A DNA stretch of 64,000 nt, taken from Bacteroidales bacterium (lineage in GTDB: Bacteria > Bacteroidota > Bacteroidia > Bacteroidales > UBA7332). Made by a program: the position numbers and the translations under genes. The stretch lies in NCBI GenBank assembly GCA_028687995.1, contig JAQTZA010000014.1, positions 1-64,000 of the forward strand, given 5' to 3'. The notes below the pieces were generated by a model that was not told the DNA's origin, did no database searches, and saw only the letters and a program-made list of their open reading frames with translations. Of this stretch, positions 34,291 through 44,500 are shown one piece after another; the stretch's first letter is position 1, and each line of letters begins with the position of its first letter.

Positions 34291-34301
34291 AATTAATTGA
34301 T

Positions 34302-34766
34302 TTACAGTTCAAAATCTTTCAGTGAAAACGAAGTGCTCAATCCATAAAAGCTACCAAACTGCTGATATTCATATTCAGTATGAAAAGGGGTTGCTAATTC
34401 AGCTCTCATGGCACTAAAATGTTCTAAAAGATACGTTTTCACCTTACTCATTAACGATTGCAAATATTCGTATCGATCTTCCTGTTCTTGATTGGTAAAA
34501 GCACCGTCGCTCCACTTCTCAATTACATAAATGAGTTGTTCATTTTCTTCAGAATAGTTATCAATCATCCCAACTTTCGTATCAGATGATGCCAATTTGC
34601 AAAGTATGATTATACCAGGTGAATCTTTCAATGCTTTGACAGCATGTTTCTCATCAACACAAAAAATAGGTTCCAAATTGACAATGGGTTCTCCGTTTTG
34701 TAATTCGGCATTAATTGTCAGAATACATTGTCGTATAGTATTTTTAAATAATTGAATAGGTATCAT
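34302..34766 (-). CDS. Phage protein of unknown function (tail operon)
   Basis: A 154-residue, mixed alpha/beta protein lying 11 bases before the tail-tip gene and overlapping the upstream gene by one base. The C-terminal part (YLQSLMSKVKTYLLEHFSAM, then FYGLSTSFSLKDFEL) hints at a tail-terminator-like fold, which small proteins at this position often have, but I cannot confirm this. It has no signal peptide or membrane segment. Confidence 0.45.
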   Translation of the reverse strand: MIPIQLFKNTIRQCILTINAELQNGEPIVNLEPIFCVDEKHAVKALKDSPGIIILCKLASSDTKVGMIDNYSEENEQLIYVIEKWSDGAFTNQEQEDRYEYLQSLMSKVKTYLLEHFSAMRAELATPFHTEYEYQQFGSFYGLSTSFSLKDFEL

Positions 34767-35569
34767 TAGCTGTGAGATTTGAGGTTGTCAATCGTGTTTT
34801 TATCGTGTAATAGTTTGAGCAATACTTTGAAAAGTGGCGCACGGTCGGTATCATCGGCATTTCCAAACGTACCAACATCAGCAAGAGTGAAGAGAATGGA
34901 ATTCAATCCAATGTTTTGACCACTACCCTCTTCTGTTTCTTTTTGAAAAATAGTAGAGAAACAAACATCGCTGCCGTCGATGGTGAAAGTTTCAGTCAAT
35001 AACTGGCTATTAAATGCCGAAAACCACAAATAAACATAATATCGAATGTGTGATTTCATCGATTGACCATTGTGCTCATACAACTTCATCCGATTAGGGT
35101 TAAACGGTTCTCGTTCAACATCTTTACTCAATCTACGATAAAGAAGCCCAACGAATGTTGACAGAAGCTTTTCATCTCCTTGACTTTCGTTGTAGGCTTG
35201 ATAAATGGCTACTGCATTGCGATATTCTCCAAATCGAATTTGTGAGAGATCAGGAGCAAACAGTTTTCCGATTTTAGGGAAATGATTATGTAGTGTATCG
35301 TAATTAAAATCAATCGTGCCATCTTCTGCAGAGCGAAACATCCAGGTAAGTGTGTCTGCCAATTCACGAACCAAAATGGAATATGCCTCTTGTTTTCTAT
35401 TACGAACAAAACGTTGTTTACCAAGCAAATAATCAGCTACAAATAATCTGAATGAATCTTCATCCCATTTTTGAGTAATAACATTGGCATATATTTTCTT
35501 GAAAATGTAGTTGAGTTGTTTGGGTGTAAATTCTTCCCAATTCTCAGGAAATTCGATAATTCTTTTCAT
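34766..35569 (-). CDS. Phage protein of unknown function (tail operon)
   Basis: A 267-residue, mostly helical protein opening MKRIIEFPENWEEFTPKQLNYI, a beginning I associate with Bacteroidota prophage proteins. No motif is recognised. Its start overlaps the upstream stop by four bases (ATGA type) and its stop overlaps the downstream start, so it is translated with its neighbours. A structural or assembly role is likely but inferred only from position. Confidence 0.5.
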   Translation of the reverse strand: MKRIIEFPENWEEFTPKQLNYIFKKIYANVITQKWDEDSFRLFVADYLLGKQRFVRNRKQEAYSILVRELADTLTWMFRSAEDGTIDFNYDTLHNHFPKIGKLFAPDLSQIRFGEYRNAVAIYQAYNESQGDEKLLSTFVGLLYRRLSKDVEREPFNPNRMKLYEHNGQSMKSHIRYYVYLWFSAFNSQLLTETFTIDGSDVCFSTIFQKETEEGSGQNIGLNSILFTLADVGTFGNADDTDRAPLFKVLLKLLHDKNTIDNLKSHS

Positions 35570-36555
35570 AAACGAATAGCATGTTTGTAGTTTGCAAATT
35601 GATAAGTAAATGAAATAGGAGAAATCATGCCCAATAAGGGAGAATTTTCGTCTTTTATATCAGATATTACAATAGGTAGCCATTCATCATCCACCCACAA
35701 AAAGGTCTCTTCAGATCCAAACATTTCACGCAACCGGATGTATTCGTCTTCGGTGCGTAATGCACCAATATTCACTTCAATAGGATCAGTGTGTTTTATA
35801 TTAAACCGCCTCTTTATATTATTGAATACCCCAGATTCAGAAGTGACAGCAACCTTTTGTTTAATATCCGGAATGAGCGTTATAGTTTCAGGAACGCCAA
35901 ACACATTTTTATACAAAAAATGGTTTTCGAGTGGATAGTCTGCAAAATCAATCATATAATCAATAACGAATTCAGTATTGAAAATTCGGTAACCAATCCA
36001 ATCGTTTATATTCCAGTTTAGTAAATCGTTTATTTTCCAAAATGAGATATTTACACTATAAATTGCGCCTCCTGATGGCGTAAAAAGAATGGTTGTCTCT
36101 AGAGGTGTAATCACATTACCAATTAATTTCAAAGCAGCGACTTTCAACGGTTGGTTCATATAGGTAGTAATAACTTCGATACCCTCTTCGTAAGTAATAC
36201 GACTATTTTTTCCAGAAGAAAGTACAATGCGTGGAGCCTTGATATAGGCATCGCATCGTTGAACCACAAATGATATGGGTGCGCCTGAATTAAAAACAGC
36301 ATCAAACGATTTATAAATATTGTGTTGAACGCCATCACCTATCATAACATCACCTGGTAAATAATCTCTGCATATATCGCCTATATTTCGAATATGTATT
36401 TTACCCTCTGCATCTGGAGTATAGATTTCGCTTACCAGTACTGTTCCATCAAGCTTCAATTCGAAAGTTACATTGGCATTTGTCGAAAGAATAAAATCTT
36501 TCACCATCGAACTGTAAGAAGTAGCATCGGGCTGTTGCTCTATTACGAAACTCAT
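35566..36555 (-). CDS. Phage structural-type protein of unknown function
   Basis: A 329-residue, beta-rich protein (SMVKDFILSTNANVTFELKL at the N-terminus; LNWNINDWIGYRIFNTEFVID in the middle; FLWVDDEWLPIVISDIKDEN near the end). The pattern of long beta-strands without catalytic motifs suits a virion or tail structural protein. It overlaps both flanking genes by four bases in the compact operon. Confidence 0.5.
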   Translation of the reverse strand: MSFVIEQQPDATSYSSMVKDFILSTNANVTFELKLDGTVLVSEIYTPDAEGKIHIRNIGDICRDYLPGDVMIGDGVQHNIYKSFDAVFNSGAPISFVVQRCDAYIKAPRIVLSSGKNSRITYEEGIEVITTYMNQPLKVAALKLIGNVITPLETTILFTPSGGAIYSVNISFWKINDLLNWNINDWIGYRIFNTEFVIDYMIDFADYPLENHFLYKNVFGVPETITLIPDIKQKVAVTSESGVFNNIKRRFNIKHTDPIEVNIGALRTEDEYIRLREMFGSEETFLWVDDEWLPIVISDIKDENSPLLGMISPISFTYQFANYKHAIRL

Positions 36556-37475
36556 ACTCTGAAAAATTTATTGGTTGCCTTATTAACAGGAATAAATGTA
36601 GTTGGTTGCACATCTGCACGACGAATCCGTTTCATCAAATCGAGCAATGTTTCGGCATCGTCTTCGAGCCAATCAGATGCGATTTCAAGATCTTTGATGG
36701 TCGGCACTTCTCCGGCATTCATCGTTTGTGTAGATGATATGGCTTTACGAATTACGCCTTGGGGAATAATAGAAAATGCAGTTCGTCTCATCGCTAAGCT
36801 TAAGGCATAGAGCGGAATGGGTGCAAGTGCATATTCGAGAAGTGTTTTTTGCGTAGGGTTCAAATCGGTTGCAGCTCTCAATATTTCGTAATCTGCACCC
36901 AATGCTGGTTTCATATAGATGCGCTCTGCTTCGCGAACAAAAGGTGCTAGCAACATAAACAGCCGGCTACTATTATCGATCGGGTAATATTCGTTGAACA
37001 TTGCCGCCGATTTCATCAACTGACTGTTTAGCTTTGTACGCTGTGGCGATGCAAACCATTCTGTATTATTTGTTCGCTCCAGGTAATCAATCAGACGGTC
37101 AACGTTTTGATAGTAGGTTTCGAGGTGTAACTGGTCGTCTTTATCAAGTTGCCATTGCCAGGGCATCTTTTCGCCTTCAGCCGCAATTTTCACTTTTCGT
37201 CCACTATCTTCATGGCTCACATCATTTTTTTGATACAATTTGAGCGTGGCCAAAAACGCTACCGGAGCTTGCACATATCGAATTAGCTCATTTACTGTTC
37301 CTGCAGCATAATCTGTTTGAGCTTTATTCGTTACGGCATGACTGACAACCTTTGCCACATCGTCAATGGCAAAATCTATTTCAGATTTCACTTTTTCAAA
37401 TGTGTTATTTGCAAAATAATTTCCTGTAATGGCTCGGAGTTCAGCCGCACCGTTATTGTTTTTATTAAAAAGCAT
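36552..37475 (-). CDS. Phage protein, DUF6712-like
   Basis: A 307-residue, mostly helical protein. The run RYVQAPVAFLATLKLYQKNDVSHEDSG broken by short gaps, and SLAMRRTAFSIIPQGV, resemble a Bacteroidota prophage family annotated as DUF6712, placed next to portal-like genes; this match is from memory. Function unknown; a head-tail connector role is a guess from position. It follows the portal-like gene by 20 bases. Confidence 0.5.
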   Translation of the reverse strand: MLFNKNNNGAAELRAITGNYFANNTFEKVKSEIDFAIDDVAKVVSHAVTNKAQTDYAAGTVNELIRYVQAPVAFLATLKLYQKNDVSHEDSGRKVKIAAEGEKMPWQWQLDKDDQLHLETYYQNVDRLIDYLERTNNTEWFASPQRTKLNSQLMKSAAMFNEYYPIDNSSRLFMLLAPFVREAERIYMKPALGADYEILRAATDLNPTQKTLLEYALAPIPLYALSLAMRRTAFSIIPQGVIRKAISSTQTMNAGEVPTIKDLEIASDWLEDDAETLLDLMKRIRRADVQPTTFIPVNKATNKFFRV

Positions 37476-37495
37476 AATGTATCAGTTTAGCATTA

Positions 37496-38842
37496 TTAGA
37501 TTTTCTGATTAGTTCTCTGATCTGGTGAAACTGCTGCCTCCGGCATTACCACTTGGTGATAAAATCCCATTCTCAAATTCTTAGTTGGAAAATTAATTTT
37601 CAAAGCAATATTCATCGGATCCAGTATCACCTCTTCAGGTATGCTCGTATCGCTAGATAGATAGAGTTTCAGCGCATAAAGCAACTGGCTACCGCTGTTC
37701 AACTGTCCACCAATGATGATGTTCGATAACGATGGATGCAATCCAATACCTGAGGTCGTTGCGCTCTCTGCAATAGTCGATATTTTGGTTTGTGCCTCAA
37801 TATAGTCCTTGATGTTCATCTGCACGGGCTCAATCTTCCATTGGCACAGATTGCCATCTTCGTCGTAGAAATCGACTGAGGTAAAGAATTTACCAACATT
37901 GTGTTTTCCTGCAAGCACGTTTGCAATTTGCGTAATCACTTCTTCGCGCATTTCATCCATTTTTGCTTCAAGTTCTGCAGATGTCGCTTCAGGGTATTGC
38001 TGCATTACTTTGTCTTTCTTTTTATCCCAATATCCTTGTGGTTCGTGCACGTGATACGCTGCTGCAATCATATTGTCGGTCAAGTAAGCAATAATCTCTG
38101 GAATATCGTTCGAGCGTTTTATCCAGGGAATCGCACCAAAAAAAGATGGCAAGGAGTAGAACTCACGGGCAAAGCTTCGGAAGTTGTGGTAGCCAACACT
38201 TACTTGGCCTTTCAAATCGGCATATTTATCAAACTTTGGATAAAGCGAAAATGCACCCAAATAGGTTTCGAAATTGCCGTATATAATTTGGTTTACATCA
38301 CGCATTTCGCCAGACTCTGGCCACACCAATCGGCATTTGGTCGAATGCAGACATTCAAGTTTATTAATCCATGGACGACCTATTCGGGTAGATTTAGCCG
38401 GATAGTAACGCACAAATTCGCCACGCAGGTATTTGTATTCGGTCATGCAATCGCGAATAAATTCTTTATAGTCCCAAGAATCGAGCCACGATTGCACTTC
38501 AGCATCTACCGCCCAAGTGCGGGTCAATTCATTATCTGTCACATCCATTTTGTACAAGTGTGGACCTTGTCCCCAAGTCAATCCAATTTCACGATCAAGA
38601 ATACCAGGCGCCAGGTGATTGCGCTCCAATAGGTTGCGAATGTTAGCAGGAAGATTATTATCTGATCCCCACGATGCAACTCGTTGTCCGGCAACTGTGG
38701 CAGGATATAAATCGTATTGGTCACCTGTGGCCAAATAGCTTGTCATAGAATCGGCCATATAAACGCCAAATGTGCCAACACTAGTTTTCACAAAATTCAT
38801 GTCACCAACTTTGGTGACTGTTTTCTCATTTTTCTCTTCCAT
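37496..38842 (-). CDS. Phage portal-like protein
   Basis: A 448-residue protein with features of portal-type proteins. It has DLYPATVAGQRVASWGSDNNLP and LLERNHLAPGILDREIGLTWGQGP in the N-terminal part, a clip/wing-like middle, a helical stretch (EATSAELEAKMDEMREEVIT) and late SGIGLHPSLSNIIIGGQL followed by LNSGSQLLYALKLYL, like the C-terminal stem and wing of portals. Portals form the ring through which DNA enters the capsid. No terminase or major capsid gene is visible nearby, so the call is tentative. It overlaps the upstream gene by 17 bases. Confidence 0.55.
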   Translation of the reverse strand: MEEKNEKTVTKVGDMNFVKTSVGTFGVYMADSMTSYLATGDQYDLYPATVAGQRVASWGSDNNLPANIRNLLERNHLAPGILDREIGLTWGQGPHLYKMDVTDNELTRTWAVDAEVQSWLDSWDYKEFIRDCMTEYKYLRGEFVRYYPAKSTRIGRPWINKLECLHSTKCRLVWPESGEMRDVNQIIYGNFETYLGAFSLYPKFDKYADLKGQVSVGYHNFRSFAREFYSLPSFFGAIPWIKRSNDIPEIIAYLTDNMIAAAYHVHEPQGYWDKKKDKVMQQYPEATSAELEAKMDEMREEVITQIANVLAGKHNVGKFFTSVDFYDEDGNLCQWKIEPVQMNIKDYIEAQTKISTIAESATTSGIGLHPSLSNIIIGGQLNSGSQLLYALKLYLSSDTSIPEEVILDPMNIALKINFPTKNLRMGFYHQVVMPEAAVSPDQRTNQKI

Positions 38843-39113
38843 AGGTCAATTCCAACGGTTCATTATTGAATGTCATTATTAATGGTTGCCAACACACACG
38901 GTTTTCCATCAGATTCAAATCAAAATAGTTCAACAGGTAATCGGCAAATTTATTGGTCTCTTTGGTCATCTGTGCCCGCAGGATCGCGCGGGGAACGGTC
39001 ACAATTCCTTCCGATTTTTTCCGCTCCATCGAATAGCTCATATAAGAAAACGAGAATGATTCTCTTCTATCTGTCAAGCGGCGCATCTCGGCTATGGCCT
39101 CATATACTGTCAT
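38826..39113 (-). CDS. Small phage protein of unknown function
   Basis: A 95-residue protein (MTVYEAIAEMRRLTDRRESF, then VPRAILRAQMTKETNKFADY, ending LELTYGREK). Its start overlaps the PI-PLC-like gene stop by four bases and its end overlaps the portal-like gene by 17, so it is certainly part of the operon. No motif recognised; composition suggests a small soluble virion-assembly or adaptor protein. Confidence 0.5.
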   Translation of the reverse strand: MTVYEAIAEMRRLTDRRESFSFSYMSYSMERKKSEGIVTVPRAILRAQMTKETNKFADYLLNYFDLNLMENRVCWQPLIMTFNNEPLELTYGREK

Positions 39114-39805
39114 ACGAAATCACGATACCAAATGCACGACTTACCATTCACATATTTGGCAGCCGTTTTATTAAACAATCTAGCCCATCGCTTAGGTAAT
39201 GGAATTAATCCGCCCGGGCTGTTGGTATAAATGAAGTTTAGGCTTTCGCTCCATTGATACTCAAGCAAACGGTTAACTGCTTCCAAAACTCCACTAACTG
39301 AACAACCGTAGTTTTTTACCGAAACTCCAGTAGCTTTATAATTCAAACCAAAATCAATCTTCAATCGGTAAAATCCAGTCACGTAGCAACCGCCATCGCT
39401 TTCAGTCTCAGAAGTAAGAGGTTGTAAGGATAGTCCAGCCGAATAAGCCGTTAGTACGATGGCATCCCAGAGTTGTTGGTCAGAATATTTGAGTAGTAAT
39501 GCTCCACGATCTTCACGACCAAAACCTATCAATAAAATTTCATCAGGATTACTTTTCGAAAAATAAGCGAGTGATTCCATCACCGTTTTTAATCGGTTGA
39601 ATCGTGCTACGCCATGGTAGCACCAAACTTCGCCTTTATAGATCTTACAGCGAATATCGAAAGCTCGTACTCCAGCTGCTAATTGTTCAGATATCGATTT
39701 GCTTTGACAAACGCAAAACGGTGCGAACAATCGAGATAAAATGGAACTTTCTTTAGAGAGATAAGCGCAAGAATCGTGAGAACCTGAAATTTGCTTGTTT
39801 GTCAT
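39110..39805 (-). CDS. Phage-encoded PI-PLC-fold phosphodiesterase
   Basis: The 231-residue protein matches the X domain of bacterial phosphatidylinositol-specific phospholipase C. SGSHDSCAY carries His10 and Asp11; EQLAAGVRAFDIR carries Arg47 and Asp50; and WCYHG carries His64. The 37-residue spacing from the first His to the Arg equals that in Bacillus cereus PI-PLC (His32 to Arg69), and His64 stands for the second catalytic His. No signal peptide is seen. It is the first gene of the portal/tail operon, with four-base overlap to the next. A substrate such as a lipid or GPI-like glycan is possible; the role in the phage is unknown. Confidence 0.72.
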   Translation of the reverse strand: MTNKQISGSHDSCAYLSKESSILSRLFAPFCVCQSKSISEQLAAGVRAFDIRCKIYKGEVWCYHGVARFNRLKTVMESLAYFSKSNPDEILLIGFGREDRGALLLKYSDQQLWDAIVLTAYSAGLSLQPLTSETESDGGCYVTGFYRLKIDFGLNYKATGVSVKNYGCSVSGVLEAVNRLLEYQWSESLNFIYTNSPGGLIPLPKRWARLFNKTAAKYVNGKSCIWYRDFV

Positions 39806-40164
39806 CGCTAATTTTTTATGTAAAATTAGGGAGATAAAGGTGTAAGAAAAAGGACAGGTTCGACAAGCTCACCTACCAATGTTAGACAAGCACACTTAGC
39901 GTTGTTTAAATACAAATGGAAGAACTGGAGACAAAAAAAGACTCACCAATGCGAGAACTTCAGCATGGTTAAAGATTAAATTTCAAATAATTTTGTCATC
40001 AGAAACCCGTCTTCTAAAATATACCCTAGAATAACAGTGTTAATTAGATAGAATGCTCATAATATAAAGAAGGCGGGAATACCATTAGCTCCACTGAACT
40101 CTGTTTCCAGCCAACGTGACATCACCTTTCTACGGCTTCATATCCAATGGGACGGATGGAGGTC
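39806..40164. other. Intergenic, no gene seen
   Basis: Between the phage operon and the IS1-family remnant. GACAGGTTCGACAAGCTCACC (about 39855-39875) looks like a short dispersed repeat unit. No promoter consensus, terminator or frame can be supported. Confidence 0.3.
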
Positions 40165-40863
40165 TCAACACCAAAAGTAAATCCGCAATACAGCCGTCAA
40201 TACCAGCGTACTTCGGCTAAAGCAGATTGTTTTTCGATTCAATCGTTTAAGGTGAGTTCTAATAGAGAGGTTGTGTCGCTCGATGCGATTGGTGGAGTGT
40301 AGGCGTGTATTGTGGATAGTTTTGGCAATCAGGTAGCGGTAATTTTGGAGTTTATCTGTATATACCCTTACTGCTTGAGATAGTTCTAAGCTTGTGATTA
40401 CCCGATTCAACGTTCTGTTTGTGCGCCTACCCACATTGAAATCGACCACCGAACGACTTTCCCGATCCAACGCATACACAATCCAACGCAATCGCGATTT
40501 CCTGCCGATGAAGGTTCTCATCTCGTCCACTTCATACGTACGTCCTTTAGCAATCGGTGGTTGCACAATGCGCGAGGCTATGGTTATGATTCTTTTCAGC
40601 AGCGTCGTCGCTGATATCTGCAATACTCTAGCTGTGCTGCGTATTCCCAAACCCTCTTTGGTGAAAAGAACAATCTGTTGGTCAATGTCGCTTTTATAGG
40701 CGTTGTAGGTATAATCGATGATAAACCGTTTCTTACATTCTTTGCAACAATAGCGTTATTTTCCAGTAGTTGTTTTGCCGCTTTTTATTAGTTTTTCTGA
40801 TTCACATTTAGGGCATGTATGACTAACGCCAAATCTGATACACGAAAGACTATTTCCTTTCAT
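40165..40863 (-). pseudogene. IS1-family transposase with in-frame stop
   Basis: From ATG 40863 one frame of 233 codons runs to 40165, the usual IS1 transposase length. The N-terminal part reads CPKCESEKLIKSGKTTTGK and then meets TAA at codon 36 (40758-40756), after which RYCCKECKKRF continues the zinc-finger of InsA (CPxC...CxxC). The rest holds the helix-turn-helix and the InsB catalytic part (YEVDEMRTFIGRKSRLRWIVYA; YTDKLQNYRYLI; NRIERHNLSIRTHLKRLNRKT). The stop makes it inactive unless it is suppressed or the read is wrong. Confidence 0.8.
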
Positions 40864-41087
40864 ATCGGTTTCGTTTCCTTTATTATAAAGCTTCAAAAAT
40901 AGAAAATGGCAGACTTACATCCACCATCTTCTTTTCTATCATTGTAATGACCTTCTGATTTACAGGGTTTTATACGACTAACGCCAAATCTGACACATTA
41001 CCCACCATCTTCTTATTCCATCTTGACAAATCATTATTGATTTACAATACATTATCTATGTAACGCCAAATCTGACACATTACCGGA
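40827..41087. repeat. Three direct copies of the IS1 end sequence
   Basis: The core AACGCCAAATCTGAYACA occurs at about 40827, 40980 and 41062; the last two extend to CACATTACC. A partial ccaccatcttctt unit accompanies the first two. The outermost copy (ending 41087) is the likely IS terminus. No matching inverted copy was found at the left end near 40100. Confidence 0.55.
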
Positions 41088-41501
41088 TTATTTACCATTG
41101 AACTCGATTTTCCAATCAATTTCTTGTAATTCTTCGAGACTATATCTATAAATCTTTGAATGAATATTATTCTTTAGAACATCTCGCCATCCATACTTAT
41201 CCACACTATCCGATAGCACAACGATTATCCTCATTTTGTTGCCACTGCAATTCTCTAGATATTCTTCCCAATTAGGTGGAATTTCTTGTAATTCTTCTGT
41301 TTCTCTCGGCCTTATTAAATTATATTCACAAATTGAAAAATCTTTCTGATTTGCAAAAAAATACAAACTATCATTTTCTGATATAAAAAAATAAGCATTG
41401 ATATGTGACCTATTTGAAATAAAAACTCGTCTATTGTCTTTTACTCTATCAAAAACACAACTAGCCAATATAAGGCAAAGTGCAAAACACATAATTCTCA
41501 T
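41088..41501 (-). CDS. Small lipoprotein downstream of the Rhs toxin, candidate immunity protein
   Basis: The start MRIMCFALCLILASC (41501) gives a lipoprotein signal with lipobox L-A-S-C, cysteine near residue 15. The roughly 137-residue mature protein has short beta-strands and an acidic, leucine-rich end (YSLEELQEIDWKIEF). It starts ten bases after the Rhs stop on the same strand. In polymorphic toxin systems the small gene just after the toxin encodes the immunity protein, and a periplasmic lipoprotein would suit a secreted metallopeptidase toxin. This is inference from position and topology; the sequence family is unknown. Confidence 0.55.
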   Translation of the reverse strand: MRIMCFALCLILASCVFDRVKDNRRVFISNRSHINAYFFISENDSLYFFANQKDFSICEYNLIRPRETEELQEIPPNWEEYLENCSGNKMRIIVVLSDSVDKYGWRDVLKNNIHSKIYRYSLEELQEIDWKIEFNGK

Positions 41502-41511
41502 ATAATAATTA

Positions 41512-44500
41512 TTATTCGTGATGTAATAAATTCCATCTTGTTGAAATACTAAGGCAATTGGGATCAATTGGAAACATATCTTTATTCCAATATGATGGTT
41601 TCCCAAAGTAGTAGTATGACATCGTGTTGGCTTCAACTTCAGTCCAAGAATGCCGATACTCATTTTCAGAAATAAGCCCTACTTGGCTCAAGCCGTAATG
41701 TAAACCACTTGTAGGCACTACATTTTTATAGTAATAGACAGGCCCATAGGTGCGCTCCTGCAAAAAATGCCCATATTCATGCATAAGAACCTGTCCATCA
41801 TTTGGATAATTTGACCAATAAAATCCCCTACTTTTATATCGATTATAAGATTTTTCTTGCGTATTAATATTACCAAATAGATAGGAATTATAGCCTGCAT
41901 CTTCCGAAATAAAATTCAAATCGGCACCATAAAAGCCACCTGAAGAATTAAAAATTGGATAGTTATTTCCTTGATCCTCTCTTTTTACATTTCCCGTCAA
42001 CATATTATATATTTCTTTTGCAGCTGCAGAGCTAATAATAACTCCTCCTCCTGCAATAGTCGTGTAGCCAATCCCTTGCAAGGCAAATTTCCCTCCGACA
42101 ATAGCAAAATCTGCTGAAATTTTCGTATACCCTCCTATATCAACACCTATTTTTAGCAGTAAAGAATTCTGAAGAGCAGCTCCTACAACCATAGTACCTA
42201 CTAGACCGACAGCAGCTCCTCCTACTATCCCAAGATAAGTTTCAGGCTTAGAATAGTCCCATTTCCAAAACCTTATATCATCATTAGCAATACTACCTCC
42301 TGCGTAAGCGAAAATAGCCATCACTGCTAAAATCACCGGAATATTTCCACTCGGATCGGTATATTTAAATGGATTGCCATAGCAATACCCATACCGATTG
42401 TAATTAAGCCAATTATCCGGTGCTTGCACATACGGGTCGGGGCTCATAAACATCGCCGTCAGCGGGTCGTACACCCTGCCGTTCATGTTGATAATACCAA
42501 ATGCATCGAGGTGTTCGTGGCCAGTATACCCCCTGTTTGTCAACCAAGATGTCCGATTGTCCTTTTGCGACCAATCCGTTGGATTGCGCCGTGCACCCCA
42601 CGGGTCATAGGCATACTTCTCAACCACTGCACCTGCCACATCCGTCAGTGCGATTAAAGATCCTTGAAAATCGGAGTACGCATAATAGAGTGTCTCCACA
42701 CCATTATTATCTACCAGCATTGCTCCGCCGCTAAGGTAGTGAATTTTGCGCACATTACCAGTAGTGGCGTCTGTCTCTTCCTCGTAGTCACCCAAGTAGT
42801 AGCGTGTTTGCTTGAGCGAACCGCCGACCGTATAGACTGACATCCGACGTTGGTCGTCCACGCCATAGTCGAGCGTATAGTATTTGTTGCCTTCGCTCAA
42901 AGAAGCTATTTTCTTGAAGTCTGTGTAGGTAACATCCAGATTGGTGGAGATAGCATGGGGCTTACCTTCTATCGAAGTTAGTGCGTGTGGTTTGCCATTA
43001 GCGCCATAAGTCATGGTTAAGTTGTTGAGACCACTTCTTTTCGATATATTACCAGTCGTTTCGTCATAATCGAGGGTATTGGTCGTAGTTATACCTCCAT
43101 TTTGAACAATCCAACTACGTAGTCGATTATGTCCGTCGTAGGTAAAATCTTCCCGTTGCGATGTCAAGTTGTCGGTACGCCACATTAGATTCCCTTTCTC
43201 ATCGAACGAATATCCAGCATCTACTACTCCTGCGGCGTAGATGGCTGTCGGCAGTCCTCGATCGTCGTAATCGCTGCGAGTATCTTTGCCTCCCTTGCTT
43301 ATCTTTGTGAGTTGTCCACGAGCGTTTTCCTCTATGGCTTTCCATATCGAGCGGTTTGTTTTATCTTTCACTTCGATCAAGTTGCTGTATGCATCATACA
43401 CATTGGTTGTGTAATATCCCGATGGATAGGTCTCTTCGCTTACTCTACCCAAAGCATCGTATTTGGTAGATTTAGTAAACGATTTACCTTTAATATTTTC
43501 AATTACGCTCGTCACACGATCGTATTGGTCGTAACCGAATGTCTGCGAATGTTTATTTGCAATCGAAATGGAAGTAACCTTTTTCTTAACGACAGGGTCG
43601 TAGGTATATATAGTGGTTTCTGCTCCACGGGTAATGCTTTGTAATATTCCATGCCCATCGACATCATAGTTGTTGGTGGTAGTCACCCAATCGGTGGCAT
43701 TGTGTACCTTTTGCCGCTCCCACATCAATTCCCCAAAGCCGTTGTATTTAGATTCGACCACTCCTGCATCTGGATCTGTCAGTTTCGTGCGATTTCCACG
43801 GATATCATACTCCATCGAAATTGGCTGCCCATATTGAGGTGTAGAGCTTTTGGTAGAACCTGAGGCGTAGTATGTAAACGATACTGTTTTACCATTTGTA
43901 GCAACACTCTCGATCTGTCCTGCGCTATTCAACACCGAAGTTTTAGTCGTTTCGGGAGACGAGACAGTGGTTGTAGTGCCATTATAAGCAGTATTGATCG
44001 TAGTGCCAAATGAGGTTACTACCGAACGAGGACGGACATATTCATCGTAACTGAATGTATTTGCCCATTTTTCGGCACTATTATTAAAGGTGGGTTCCGA
44101 AACACGATATACACTACCATCACTGTTGTATTCAGTGAAAATAGATATTTTCTTCCCATTCAATCCAAATGTCTCTTTCGCGCGTTCACGATCCATACCA
44201 TCATACCATACCGTTACTGGAGCGGAACCATCTGTCACCGTCTTTTTGTAGTATCTGGCATTGTATGAGTTACCTGCTGTTGCCCAGCCCAACACTGTAG
44301 TGCTATTCACTCCAATTGGGAAAGTAGAAGTGGTCAGTTGCCCAAAACCATCGTACGTGTAACTTGTGGTTTTATTTCTTACTGTTTCGCTATTGAGTAA
44401 TCCGCGTGTTTCATTCCAATCGTAGTGGGTGGTCTCATCCAATTGGTCTGTTTTGCTCTCCACGAATCGCTCAGTAGGTAGCTTATAGACTACCGTTGAA

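Noticed and set aside
37901..38632. A 243-codon plus-strand frame opposite the portal-like gene
   Set aside because: Shadow frame rich in Phe, His and Arg, within a compact minus-strand operon.
36552..39113. Considered a conjugative or type VI secretion cluster
   Set aside because: No tra, TssB/C or VgrG motifs; portal-like and tail-like features with an integrase and lysis cassette fit a phage better.
40091..40131. Left inverted repeat of the IS1 element
   Set aside because: AACGTGACATCACC near 40111 resembles the right end but in the same orientation rather than inverted, so the left end is not defined.
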